NCBI GenBank assembly: GCA_959022495.1
Contig: CAUEYX010000004.1
Coordinates: forward strand, 62,001-126,000
Source of the DNA: an uncultured Lachnospiraceae bacterium
GTDB taxonomy: Bacteria; Bacillota; Clostridia; Lachnospirales; Lachnospiraceae
Reading direction: 5' to 3'
DNA length: 64,000 bases
Shown: piece by piece, positions 17,801-26,240 of the stretch
Layout: each line of letters begins with the position of its first letter
How positions within the stretch are numbered: position 1 is the stretch's first letter
The notes under the pieces: model-generated
Seen by the model: the letters and a program-made list of their open reading frames with translations, nothing else
Database searches by the model: none
Told to the model about the DNA's origin: nothing
Translations under genes and position numbers: made by a program

Positions 17801-20800
17801 GTATCCGAACCCTGCATATAGAATTCGCCGTTCTTTGCAAAACGGACATCTGAGAGATAAGAGATCTCCCCGCTGCTGTTTCTCTCCCCGAAAGACCAGT
17901 GGTCTGCATCACTTCCTGAGATTGTCTTGAAAAGGACGGGAGAAGAATGATAAAGAGCGCCGAGCGTTCCCTGTACAGCGACCGTGTAGGTTGATGACGC
18001 GCCGGAGGGGGAAGTTACTGTCACAACAATTTCGTTTGAATCCCCCAGATCAGTCAGTACAACTGGAACGGCATCGTCCAGTGAAGACGCGCCTTCTGGA
18101 ACGGTTACGGTCTGTCCGTTGATTGTAACAACCGCGTCGGGAGATACAGGCAGAGCCTTAACTCTCAGAGAGCTCTCAAAGCCTTGAAGGCTGATTGTGT
18201 ATTGCCGGACTGCCGGATCGAATACCAGATCTTTGTTTTCGATAGAAAGTCCCTTCAGGCTAAATTCGTCTGTACTTTCAACACCGAGATCCTTATAAAC
18301 CTCGAACTCTGAGATCGTGGCATTGGACATCTGACCGCGGTCAGCATGTTCGTCGATGCTGGTAAATCGTACTTTTACATAACGCACATTCTGCGCGGTG
18401 AATACGTCGATTACATCACTGGCCTGGGAGGTCTTTGTAGTCTCGCACTGTGTTGTCCATTCATTTCCGTCGGAAGAAGTGGCTATTTCGTAGGTATAAC
18501 CGATGCTGTCGTGCTCCAGTCCGACTTTGGCGTTCCGCACATTATAATTCTCGCCCAGGTCTACAATCCATTCCTGCGGGTTTGCGGATTCACCGCTGTG
18601 GACCTCTTCGCCGCGCCAGATGGTAGAAACATCTCCGTCATTTGCCATAGCGGCGGATGTCTGATCGACATTACTGCTTGATACGGCAGGCTTATTTAAT
18701 GCGAGATTTTGATACAGTTCACTCTCATCTGTTCCGCTGTTTCCTTCATATATATAAGGAGAAAGCCAGACAAGGGAATGCTTGGAATCAATATCTGTGT
18801 TCTGATCTTCTGCGGTCATGACAAGTTCCTGCCCGCCGGATACATTGACGTAGAAGTCCTGTATTTCTCCAGATTTAACCGGGGAACTTGCATACTTTTC
18901 GACCCCGTCCACATAGATACGGAAAATGGCTTCTTTACTGCTGTCCTCTGGTTTGACATAGACTTTTCCGCTGAGGGTTTTATACTTTCCTTCCAGTTCA
19001 TAACGCAGCGTCATGTTATTGATTACAGAGATGGAATTTCTGTATTTTTCACTGCCAACGGTTATGGCTCCCTTTTCCATCTGAAGACCTGTACCCTCCC
19101 AGGTCTCTAACTGTTCTTTGGAAGTAAGGTAGCCGGAAAGTTCCTCACCTGTGCCCGTATATTCGATTTCTGTATAAGGAGCGGCCTTTTCTGTCATCGG
19201 CTGGGAAGTAAGTTCGATCTGTGCAGGCTCAAGACCTTCCGCCTCGACCTTTACAATGATTTTTCCCGCCGTTTTCCCGGCCTGGATATAAGCGCCCGTG
19301 ATGCCGGCCTCTGCTTTGACCGGGTTTGCGCCGATCCGTTCGACGCCGTCGCCTACGATTTTGGCGTCGCCTTCAAGAACTGTGAATTTCAGTTCATTGT
19401 CTGCGGTATTGCATACGTTTCCATTTTCATCTTCAATATATGCGTGGAGCATCATGAGATCAGAACCGTCTGCTGTCAGAGCGATCCCTTCGTCGTCAGC
19501 TTCAAGACGCAGCTTTGCGGGTTCCTTTGCTGTATGTACTGTATGTTCTGCAATTACATTCCCGTCTGCGTCAAGTCCTTCTGCCTGAATGTAAGAGTTG
19601 GAAGCATACGGTACATTTTCAAACTGGAACGGAGCATGATTCAGCAGCTCCCGGTTTTTCCCGGTCATTGGAGAGGCTTCATCCTGCCACAGCTGTTCGT
19701 CTGTCCCTTCTTTATATAAGGTCAGGCGGATCTTTTCCGCATTGCTGTATACGAGAATGATTCGTTCTTCGTCCGTGCCAAGTGTATCGAAGGCTTCGTT
19801 GCTTTTATCCAGCTTCGGAGCGGTCTCGGTCCAATAACTGGAAATAAATACTAAGGGACCGGATTCGATTCCTTTTTCGGTCAGGAAGTCGTTTGTTTCT
19901 ACATCCCTCTGACTCGCCATTGCGTAATAAGAAAATTTGGGGATGCGGTACAGATCCCAAAAACCGCAGAGGGCAGGATTGTCTTCATAACTTCTGTTGT
20001 GGTCAATGCCAATCCAGCTTGTAGAACCGATAAATACAGGTTCAGTACTGCTTTCGTCCCGTGTGCGGTCAGCCCATTCCGCCATAGAGAGGAAACTGCG
20101 CTCGGAACCTTTCGCGCCGCCGCTGGATGCGGAAGCGGCGTCTTTCGCGCAGTAATACGGCGTATCATCCTGGTTCCCCATCAGACGCTTGACAGCCTGC
20201 ATAAACATCGCGCCTTCCCCACCGGGATAAAATCCTCCTTCCCCGCGGGAAACACGGCGGTAGAATAAGTTGTTTTCACTGTACTGTTCGCGGTAGCTGT
20301 CGCCGTATTCTCTCTGGAAAGCCACAGCGTTCGTGCCCCGCTGGGCATCTTTGTACATGATATCGCTGACACTGTCCGTTGCGGAAGAGCTCATATTCTG
20401 CAGACTGTTTTCTGTCGCGGTTTTAGCAGAAGGGTGCTCTTCCTTTGCCGTGCGGGCCATCTCCTGGGTAAACGTTCCCGGGGCGGCAGAAGTCTCGTTA
20501 AGAACAGTTTCATATGCCAGGATGCACGGTCTGTTGCGGTCGCGCCGGACCATCTGGCGAATATCATTTAAAACGCGGTTTTTAAAGGTGTCATTATTGC
20601 GCCACCACTGCCAGCCGGGAGTCGGTTCAATCACAAGGATGCCAAGTTCGTCGCAGGCGTCAAGGAAATCTTTCGACTGCGGATAGTGACCGGTTCTCAC
20701 AACGTTGATGCCGGCTTCCTTGAACTTAATGGCGTCTCTGCGCTGCAGAGAGGAAGATGCCGCGTAACCGATATAAGGGTATTCCTGGTGGCGGTTCGTG

Positions 20801-21894
20801 CCGATCAGGGCATCCTGAACCACGCCGTTGATTTTAAGACCGAAGTCCCTGCCCAGTTCGATCTCGCGGATACCGATGGGGGTTTCCACGCGGTCGGTTT
20901 CTTTACCGTCTACAAGTACGGTGGATACGAGCGTGTGCATGTAAGGGGAGTCGAGATCCCAAAGCTTCGGATTGTCCACAGTAATACTTTGTATGAAAGT
21001 ATAATCGCTTCCGGCGGAAAGAGTTTCTGTGCCGGCAGTCTGCTCTGCCACGATATTCGCATCTGCGTCAATGATTTGGGTTTTTAGTTCAATGTCTGCT
21101 TCTGACGCGGTTTCATTGCGCACATGTGTGTTTACATCAACGATTGCTGACTCTGTTGAAACGTCCCGGTAATCAACCAGGATTCCGCCTCCGGCGACAA
21201 TATCCTCGAAATTTGCGTCTGTAATGTGGACCGGATCGCATACTTCAAGCCATACGCCGCGGTAGATCCCGCCAAAATAAGTGAAATCCATATTTTCCGA
21301 AGGCGTTCCCGGCGGAACGTCGGGGTTATTCTCATTTGTGACATGGACGGTGATGACATTGTCCGTACCATCATATTTGACCACGTCTGTGATGTCGATA
21401 ATAAAAGGAAGATAGCCGCCGTACATGGTATCTTCTCCGGTTTTGGAGGCAAGCTTGGTGGTCATATGCTCTCCGTTTACCCATACGTTCGATACGCCCA
21501 TCGCCCCCTCGAATTCAAGATAGAGCTTTTTGCCTTCGTAGGCGTCGGACAGAGGAAAGTGTTTTACATACATGGCGTCGCCCTGATAAGTTTCGCCCGG
21601 TCCGCTGTTCATATATTTTTCGAGGCGGACGGTATGAGGGAGGTCGACGTTTTCCCATTTCTTTAATTCTTCCATGTCAAAATCAGGGTCAATTGCTTCG
21701 GCGTTATATTCCCGCTTAAATTTCCAGCCCTGATTAAAGTTCTGCGTTTCCCGTCCGACAATCTGTTCTGTGCCGGCGGATTCTGTGGCAGTTTCGGCTG
21801 TGCCGCTTTCAGCTGCGTGCAGTGTGGCGTAAGGCGCCATTCCCAGGCATAAGGAGAATGCCAGCGCTGCCGCGCATAGTTTTTTCCATTTCAT
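14875..21894 (-). CDS. Giant sortase-anchored GH2 glycosidase (beta-galactosidase type)
   Basis: A 2339-residue surface protein. In order: signal peptide (about 1-28); GH2 sugar-binding, Ig-like and TIM-barrel domains (about 60-640), with RHQEYPYIGYA and RTGHYPQ typical of beta-galactosidases; Ig-like domains; an NPCBM-like domain (about 912-1050); F5/8 type C (about 1058-1200); cadherin-like (about 1206-1300); NPCBM (about 1576-1731); a carboxypeptidase-regulatory-like repeat (about 1741-1820); FIVAR repeats; the shared stalk (about 2053-2260); and KTGD (2305-2308) with a membrane helix. The acid/base motif reads VLNET (Glu467) rather than the usual NEP/NEH form; the nucleophile is probably Glu529 in REYGD. 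Start is at MKWKKL, 5-6 bases after GGAGGG; an upstream in-frame start at 22077 would bury the signal peptide. Galactosidase activity is likely but not certain. Confidence 0.88.
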   Translation of the reverse strand: MKWKKLCAAALAFSLCLGMAPYATLHAAESGTAETATESAGTEQIVGRETQNFNQGWKFKREYNAEAIDPDFDMEELKKWENVDLPHTVRLEKYMNSGPGETYQGDAMYVKHFPLSDAYEGKKLYLEFEGAMGVSNVWVNGEHMTTKLASKTGEDTMYGGYLPFIIDITDVVKYDGTDNVITVHVTNENNPDVPPGTPSENMDFTYFGGIYRGVWLEVCDPVHITDANFEDIVAGGGILVDYRDVSTESAIVDVNTHVRNETASEADIELKTQIIDADANIVAEQTAGTETLSAGSDYTFIQSITVDNPKLWDLDSPYMHTLVSTVLVDGKETDRVETPIGIREIELGRDFGLKINGVVQDALIGTNRHQEYPYIGYAASSSLQRRDAIKFKEAGINVVRTGHYPQSKDFLDACDELGILVIEPTPGWQWWRNNDTFKNRVLNDIRQMVRRDRNRPCILAYETVLNETSAAPGTFTQEMARTAKEEHPSAKTATENSLQNMSSSATDSVSDIMYKDAQRGTNAVAFQREYGDSYREQYSENNLFYRRVSRGEGGFYPGGEGAMFMQAVKRLMGNQDDTPYYCAKDAASASSGGAKGSERSFLSMAEWADRTRDESSTEPVFIGSTSWIGIDHNRSYEDNPALCGFWDLYRIPKFSYYAMASQRDVETNDFLTEKGIESGPLVFISSYWTETAPKLDKSNEAFDTLGTDEERIILVYSNAEKIRLTLYKEGTDEQLWQDEASPMTGKNRELLNHAPFQFENVPYASNSYIQAEGLDADGNVIAEHTVHTAKEPAKLRLEADDEGIALTADGSDLMMLHAYIEDENGNVCNTADNELKFTVLEGDAKIVGDGVERIGANPVKAEAGITGAYIQAGKTAGKIIVKVEAEGLEPAQIELTSQPMTEKAAPYTEIEYTGTGEELSGYLTSKEQLETWEGTGLQMEKGAITVGSEKYRNSISVINNMTLRYELEGKYKTLSGKVYVKPEDSSKEAIFRIYVDGVEKYASSPVKSGEIQDFYVNVSGGQELVMTAEDQNTDIDSKHSLVWLSPYIYEGNSGTDESELYQNLALNKPAVSSSNVDQTSAAMANDGDVSTIWRGEEVHSGESANPQEWIVDLGENYNVRNAKVGLEHDSIGYTYEIATSSDGNEWTTQCETTKTSQASDVIDVFTAQNVRYVKVRFTSIDEHADRGQMSNATISEFEVYKDLGVESTDEFSLKGLSIENKDLVFDPAVRQYTISLQGFESSLRVKALPVSPDAVVTINGQTVTVPEGASSLDDAVPVVLTDLGDSNEIVVTVTSPSGASSTYTVAVQGTLGALYHSSPVLFKTISGSDADHWSFGERNSSGEISYLSDVRFAKNGEFYMQGSDTYLRSGKRYTHPTSNYQAVKTFTAPKSGTLAVSLSAQKYATNVGKVGIFVLKNNSTKLWPSDSEYEVISTTERVSSQFQVTVAAGDQIQFLLDDIDGEASDATCLEPTVRYIEDLAVTKAVISGPAHIRVSDHAAETAKYQLDLTADNGTVLENIDAAWTLGTPVEGISLSGDGLLTIEGSAAEQEIKIQAASKWNENILAKKIVKITKHSYETNEVYVSSLKWEDSSQPTGWGVTGIDKVLSKDGSDNTKLSLSTDSGQQQVYDRGLGVNSYSELIYNVEGKGYTRFESWVGIDYAKRNMANASVTFEVWADGQKLYDSGNMGPKTAQKFVSVDITGARQIKLIATMGSDGTNGNDNADWADAKFISVKDTTQYNISGAIQPGTTGLTDLSGIKITLYAKDDTQFEHPIASGTTEIDGSFILDKEITAGNYVLRTEAAEGFYKEAVCEVTVNGDDITDAALFLEPEREESDALKALKAILALADISDQSGAEESVINELSSAVTDGKKLVEKAGQQEGSVTDEEFISALERIWEPLSKLTISSSDKTVLENLISAADQIDLADYLLKGQYEFQQALLNAKKASADPETSDETISAAIQDLWKTVQELEKIPDKSVLSDLLDSAYAVDRSLYTENSLDQLDQSVDSAIRVMNDMLVGKSQVTEAEDNLQYALEHLTEKDTEDPEQPETVSKKTLEYFLNSAKKHFAAGDVDSCVESVQKLFEEAIAEGEAVIADENATRDEVINASFKLMSAIHALNMKMADKTDLEMAAELAGMIDLTDYIEAGQHEFRDALTNAENILTDGDAMQADVDTAWKALVTAMENLRLKANKDVLQALLNESENLDLTRYTEESAAVFRSALASAQAVFADPSLCADDQQEVDKAAEILKQARDSLTLLEEVSGDGAGDGREPNDERQDGSTDSSHRGFSYAEENNSTATAVKTGDNVSVSIAFLLCFTSAGLICFLAFNRRKQYHR
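15111..15737 (-). repeat. Shared stalk cassette, copy 4 (GH2 gene, inverted)
   Basis: Fourth, more diverged copy of the stalk (VSKKTLEYFLNSAKKH onward) on the minus strand. It keeps the same length and repeat phase as the three plus-strand copies. Confidence 0.8.
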
Positions 21895-22029
21895 ATTTTC
21901 CCTCCTGATTGTACATATAATATATGTAGATTGACTGGCTGCATGTTGTACTGCCTGCAGCGGGGCAGTCTGGCGCATATCCCTCCTCTCTGTCTGTTGT
22001 GGCGACTGTAGAGAGCGAATCTGAATCAG

Positions 22030-22127
22030 ATAGACTTTTCGGATGCGGTCCCTTAAAATATCTGCCTTTTGTGGCAAAATAGACTTTAATTAAGCATAAT
22101 ATCCTTAATTATTTTTGAAAATAGACT
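22030..22127. promoter_or_regulatory. Three direct ATAGACT repeats upstream of the GH2 gene
   Basis: ATAGACT occurs at 22030-22036, 22079-22085 and 22121-22127. The last two extend to AAAATAGACT and flank an inverted TTAATTAAG...CTTAATTA pair. Spacings of 49 and 42 bases are close to whole helical turns. The block lies 140-230 bases upstream of the GH2 start and is a candidate operator. I see no good consensus promoter on the minus strand here, which would fit activator dependence. Confidence 0.35.
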
Positions 22128-22196
22128 ATTATTTGAATGATGTAAAATTTTCGGATAATATTAAAATCTGGACGCCTGTGTATAACAGTCGTTCCA

Positions 22197-22236
22197 CCTG
22201 GCAGATTTGGCTGACAGAAATCTACCAGGGGTTTTA
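22197..22236. promoter_or_regulatory. Isolated hairpin in the GH2-adhE spacer
   Basis: CCTGG and AGATTT (22197-22208) pair with AAATCT and CCAGG (22218-22229), with single-base mismatches between the two segments, then GGTTTTAT. It resembles a weak terminator on the plus strand, but no gene ends just before it. The remainder of 21895-22300 shows nothing else I can name. Confidence 0.35.
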
Positions 22237-22297
22237 TCCTGCTTCGATCACAGAAGGATAGATGACAGAAATAAATTTAGCCAATGTGCACAAATAG

Positions 22298-22328
22298 TGT
22301 TAAAAAAATAACGTTAAAATATTAACAA
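22298..22328. promoter_or_regulatory. Tandem Rex-type operators upstream of adhE
   Basis: GTTAA-AATA-TTAACAA (22313-22328) matches the Rex consensus TTGTTAA-N4-TTAACAA at all but the first two bases. A weaker site, TGTTAA-AAAA-ATAACG (22298-22313), abuts it. They end 8 bases before the adhE -35 box, where a bound repressor would block polymerase. Rex senses the NADH/NAD ratio and classically represses adhE in Clostridia. Confidence 0.65.
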
Positions 22329-22336
22329 ATACCAGG

Positions 22337-22366
22337 TTGACAATTATTTAACGATTCGTTTATACT
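22337..22366 (+). promoter_or_regulatory. adhE promoter
   Basis: A perfect TTGACA (22337-22342) and TATACT (22361-22366) separated by 18 bases, about 50 bases upstream of the AdhE start codon. Confidence 0.8.
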
Positions 22367-22418
22367 TAGTCTTGTGGGAACAAACCAGATTGATTCAATT
22401 ACAGGAGGATTTATCAAA

Positions 22419-25037
22419 ATGGCAGAGAAAGAAAAAGCAGCAGTGCCTGAGATCATCGACAATGTAGAAGCTCTTGAAGCGAAGATGAAAGCAATGCGCG
22501 AGGCGCAGAAGATTTTCGCGACATTCACACAGGAGCAGGTGGACAAGATCTTCTATGAGGCAGCCATGGCGGCCAACAAACAGCGTATCCCGCTGGCAAA
22601 GATGGCAGTGGAAGAGACACAGAGAGGTGTCATGGAAGACAAAGTCATCAAAAACCACTACGCAGCAGAGTATATCTACAATGCGTACAAGAATACGAAG
22701 ACATGCGGCGTGATCGAAGAGGACGCTGCTTACGGAATTAAGAAAGTCGCTGAGCCGATCGGACTTGTCGCGGCGGTTATCCCGACTACCAACCCGACTT
22801 CCACAGCGATCTTCAAGACTCTGATCTGTCTGAAGACAAGAAACGCGATCATTATCAGCCCCCATCCGGCTGCGAAAGCATGTACAATCGCGGCCGCGAA
22901 GGTTGTTCTTGACGCGGCAGTTAAAGCGGGCGCGCCGGAAGGCATCATCGGCTGGATCGATGTTCCGTCACTGGAACTGACAAACACCGTCATGAGAGAC
23001 GCTGATATCATCCTTGCGACAGGCGGACCGGGAATGGTTAAGGCTGCCTACTCTTCAGGAAAGCCGGCACTTGGCGTTGGAGCAGGAAATACACCTGTCA
23101 TCATCGACGACACAGCTGACGTAAGAATGGCAGTAAACTCCATCATCCATTCTAAGACATTTGACAATGGTATGATCTGTGCTTCCGAGCAGTCAGTAAC
23201 TGTTCTGGACAGCGTATACGACGCGGTGAAGAAAGAGTTCGCGTACAGAGGATGCTATTTCCTCAAACCGGGCGAGGAGCTCGACAAAGTGCGCAAGACG
23301 ATCATCATTAACGGCGCGCTCAACAGCAAAATTCCAGGAAAATCTGCTTACGAGATCGCGAAACTTGCGGGTGTGAATGTACCGGAAGATACAAAAATCC
23401 TGATCGGTGAAGTAGAGTCCGTTGATATCTCCGAAGAATTTGCTCACGAAAAATTATCTCCTGTACTTGCTATGTATAGAGCAAAAACATTCGACGAGGC
23501 TCTTGAGAAAGCGGCTCAGCTTGTGGCTGACGGCGGATACGGCCATACAGCATCCCTGTACGTACATCCGGCAGAGAAAGAGAAGATCGAGAAGCACTAT
23601 GCGGCGATGAAGACCTGCCGTGTCCTGATCAATACACCGTCCTCACAGGGTGGTATCGGTGACCTTTACAACTTCAAGCTTGCTCCGTCACTGACGCTTG
23701 GATGTGGTTCATGGGGCGGAAACTCTGTATCAGAGAACGTAGGAGTAAAACATCTTCTGAATGTGAAGACAGTTGCCGAGAGGAGAGAGAATATGCTGTG
23801 GTTCAGAACACCTGAGAAGGTATACTTTAAGAAAGGCTGTATGCCGGTAGCTCTGGACGAGCTTGGCACAGTGATGCACAAGAAGAAAGCATTTATCGTA
23901 ACGGATACATTCCTTTACAAGAACGGATATACAAAGGGCATCGAGGAGAAACTGGACGAGATGGGAATGCAGCACACATGCTTCTACAACGTAGCTCCAG
24001 ACCCGACACTGCAGTGCGCGGAGGAAGGTGTTGCTCAGATGAGAGCATTCGAGCCTGACACGATCATCGCTCTTGGCGGCGGTTCCGCGATGGACGCTGC
24101 AAAGATCATGTGGCTGATGTACGAGCATCCGGAAGCAAACTTTGAAGACATGGCTATGGACTTCATGGATATCCGTAAGAGAGTATTCACATTCCCGAAG
24201 ATGGGAGAGAAGGCGTATTTCGTAGCGATCCCCACATCTTCAGGTACAGGTTCCGAGGTAACTCCGTTCGCGATCATCACAGACGCCACAACAGGCGTAA
24301 AATGGCCGATCGCTGACTACGAGCTGCTTCCGAACATGGCGATCGTAGACGTTGACAACGCGATGACAGCTCCGAAGGGCCTGACAAGCGCGTCCGGTAT
24401 CGACGTTATGACACATGCGATCGAGGCATATGTATCCATCATGGCTACAGACTATACAGACGGCCTTGCTATGAAGGCTGTTAAGATGGTATTCGAGAAC
24501 CTTCCGTCCGCATACGAGAACGGCGCGAACGATCCGAAGGCCCGCGAAGAGATGCACAACGCTTCCTGTATGGCAGGTATGGCATTCGCGAATGCATTCC
24601 TTGGCGTAAACCACTCCATGGCTCATAAGCTGGGCGCGTTCCACCATCTGCCGCACGGTGTTGCTAACGCGGTCATCCTGACAGAGGTTATGAGATACAA
24701 CGCAGCAGAAGTTCCGACAAAGATGGGAACATTCTCCCAGTATCAGTATCCGCACGCGCTGCAGAGATACGCAGAGCTGGGACGCTTCGCCGGATGCGCG
24801 GGCAGCACAGACGAAGAAGTATTCGAGAACTTCATCGCGAAACTGGAAGACCTGAAAGAGAAGATCGGTATCAAGAAGACGATCAAAGATTACGGTATCG
24901 ACGAGAAATACTTCCTGGATACTCTGGATGATATGTGCGAGCAGGCATTTAACGACCAGTGTACAGGCGCGAACCCGAGATACCCGCTCATCAAGGAGAT
25001 CAAAGAGATCTACCTGAAGTGCTACTATGGGAAATAA
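22419..25037 (+). CDS. adhE: Bifunctional acetaldehyde-CoA/alcohol dehydrogenase
   Basis: An 872-residue AdhE, which reduces acetyl-CoA to acetaldehyde and then ethanol and re-oxidises two NADH during fermentation. The N-terminal aldehyde dehydrogenase half (about 1-440) has the catalytic Cys254 in GMICASEQS. The C-terminal iron-dependent alcohol dehydrogenase half (about 455-872) has the GGGSAMD cofactor-binding motif, TSSGTGSEVTPFA, and metal-ligand histidines in VNHSMAHKLGAFHHLPHG. AdhE forms helical spirosomes in other bacteria. The start is placed at MAEKEKAAV because AGGAGG lies 10 bases upstream. It stands alone with its own promoter, Rex-like sites and a strong terminator. Confidence 0.96.
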   Translation: MAEKEKAAVPEIIDNVEALEAKMKAMREAQKIFATFTQEQVDKIFYEAAMAANKQRIPLAKMAVEETQRGVMEDKVIKNHYAAEYIYNAYKNTKTCGVIEEDAAYGIKKVAEPIGLVAAVIPTTNPTSTAIFKTLICLKTRNAIIISPHPAAKACTIAAAKVVLDAAVKAGAPEGIIGWIDVPSLELTNTVMRDADIILATGGPGMVKAAYSSGKPALGVGAGNTPVIIDDTADVRMAVNSIIHSKTFDNGMICASEQSVTVLDSVYDAVKKEFAYRGCYFLKPGEELDKVRKTIIINGALNSKIPGKSAYEIAKLAGVNVPEDTKILIGEVESVDISEEFAHEKLSPVLAMYRAKTFDEALEKAAQLVADGGYGHTASLYVHPAEKEKIEKHYAAMKTCRVLINTPSSQGGIGDLYNFKLAPSLTLGCGSWGGNSVSENVGVKHLLNVKTVAERRENMLWFRTPEKVYFKKGCMPVALDELGTVMHKKKAFIVTDTFLYKNGYTKGIEEKLDEMGMQHTCFYNVAPDPTLQCAEEGVAQMRAFEPDTIIALGGGSAMDAAKIMWLMYEHPEANFEDMAMDFMDIRKRVFTFPKMGEKAYFVAIPTSSGTGSEVTPFAIITDATTGVKWPIADYELLPNMAIVDVDNAMTAPKGLTSASGIDVMTHAIEAYVSIMATDYTDGLAMKAVKMVFENLPSAYENGANDPKAREEMHNASCMAGMAFANAFLGVNHSMAHKLGAFHHLPHGVANAVILTEVMRYNAAEVPTKMGTFSQYQYPHALQRYAELGRFAGCAGSTDEEVFENFIAKLEDLKEKIGIKKTIKDYGIDEKYFLDTLDDMCEQAFNDQCTGANPRYPLIKEIKEIYLKCYYGK

Positions 25038-25070
25038 TACTGCGCGAAAGTGAGAAGCAGTGTAAGAGAG

Positions 25071-25120
25071 ACAGGCCCCGGCCTGACCCCTGCATGGGAT
25101 CAGGCCGGGGCCTGTTTTTT
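25071..25120 (+). terminator. Intrinsic terminator after adhE
   Basis: ACAGGCCCCGGCCTGA and TCAGGCCGGGGCCTGT form a 16-bp GC-rich stem followed by six T. The rest of 25038-25270 is AT-rich and holds no gene I can see. Confidence 0.92.
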
Positions 25121-25275
25121 CTGCGGGATGGAGGTGTCCGCGCGGGCTGAAAGGAGCGTGAAGTGGGCAGGTTTTCTGGATAAAAAATAAAAGTTTGCTA
25201 AATAATGATAAAAAAATAACAATAATAAGAATGGGAAAAAGATAGTTAAAAATTGCACAAAATTATCCCGGAGGG

Positions 25276-25305
25276 GTTACAATGTCTTTTTCTATGGTGT
25301 ATAAT
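25276..25305 (+). promoter_or_regulatory. Promoter of the phosphotransferase gene
   Basis: TATAAT (25300-25305) with GTTACA (25276-25281) at 18-base spacing, 54 bases before the start codon. Confidence 0.5.
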
Positions 25306-25358
25306 GTGACCATCGTTAATGAAAATGTACAGAGAACAAATCAAGGAGGACAGTACTC

Positions 25359-26114
25359 ATGAAACTGGAAGAGAAAAATATCATCGTAAAACGTACTTAT
25401 AAGACGGTTTACAAATGTGATGACAGCATTGTTAAAGTATTTGCCGAGACACATCCAAAGTCCGATGTATTTAATGAAGCGCTTATTACATCCCAGATTG
25501 AGGCGACCGGCCTGGATATCCCGAAGGTTAAGGGCGTGACTCAGATTGACGGGAAATGGGCGATTGAGATCGAGTACAAAGATGGCAAGACTCTGGAAGA
25601 GATGATGAATTCCGATAAGAAAAATATGGAGAAATACATGGAAGACTTTGTTGACCTGCAGCTGCAGGTGCAGAGCAAGACGTTCCCTCTTCTCAAAGGA
25701 ATGAAGGATAAGCTTTCCCGCCAGATCAACAGTCTCAAAGATGTGGACGCGACAACAAGATATGAGCTGCTGACCCGTCTTGAAAGTATGCCGAAACATA
25801 ATAAGGTGTGCCATGGCGATTTTAACCCGAGCAATGTGATCGTAGGCAAGAACGGCAAGATGACCGTGGTTGACTGGGCGCACGCGACTCAGGGGAATGC
25901 CAGCGCGGACGCGGCTATGACTTACCTTCTGTTCGCGCTGAAAGACCAGGAGACAGCAGACCTCTATCTGAATATCTTCTGTAAGAAGAGCGACACGGCA
26001 AGACAGTATGTACAGCAGTGGCTTCCAATCGTTGCGGCCGCACAGCTTACAAAGGACAATGAGCTTGAGAAAGAGTTCCTTATGAAGTGGATTGACGTGA
26101 TTGATTACCAGTAG
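25359..26114 (+). CDS. APH/choline-kinase-fold phosphotransferase
   Basis: A 251-residue protein-kinase-like phosphotransferase of the aminoglycoside phosphotransferase/choline kinase superfamily. The catalytic loop HGDFNPSN is at 152-159 (Asp154 as base) and the metal-binding Asp172 is in VVDWAHA. The N-lobe carries a lysine-containing IEIEYKDG segment and an unusually polar, lysine-rich region (about 70-110). Relatives include resistance enzymes and kinases of small alcohols or sugars; the substrate here cannot be told. It has its own promoter, an AAGGAGG site 8 bases before ATG, and shares a terminator with the convergent hydrolase gene, so it is probably monocistronic. I do not assign it as a resistance gene. 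Confidence 0.8.
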   Translation: MKLEEKNIIVKRTYKTVYKCDDSIVKVFAETHPKSDVFNEALITSQIEATGLDIPKVKGVTQIDGKWAIEIEYKDGKTLEEMMNSDKKNMEKYMEDFVDLQLQVQSKTFPLLKGMKDKLSRQINSLKDVDATTRYELLTRLESMPKHNKVCHGDFNPSNVIVGKNGKMTVVDWAHATQGNASADAAMTYLLFALKDQETADLYLNIFCKKSDTARQYVQQWLPIVAAAQLTKDNELEKEFLMKWIDVIDYQ

Positions 26115-26185
26115 AAGACAGGCACATGAGGAAAGAACACACAAGTTAAGAACCATGTGAATGATAATAAGGTAAGAACAGTATA

Positions 26186-26228
26186 AAAAACACAGCGCTG
26201 AAAGGATCTGATTCAGCGCTGTGTTTTT
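26186..26228. terminator. Bidirectional terminator
   Basis: ACACAGCGCTGAA pairs with TTCAGCGCTGTGT across a 9-base loop, with an A-run on the left and a T-run on the right. It serves both the phosphotransferase gene and the convergent wall-hydrolase gene. Confidence 0.9.
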
Positions 26229-26240
26229 GTGTCAGATATT

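Noticed and set aside
25359..26114. Naming the phosphotransferase as an aminoglycoside resistance gene
   Set aside because: Only the superfamily motifs are visible; composition matches the chromosome and there is no mobile context.
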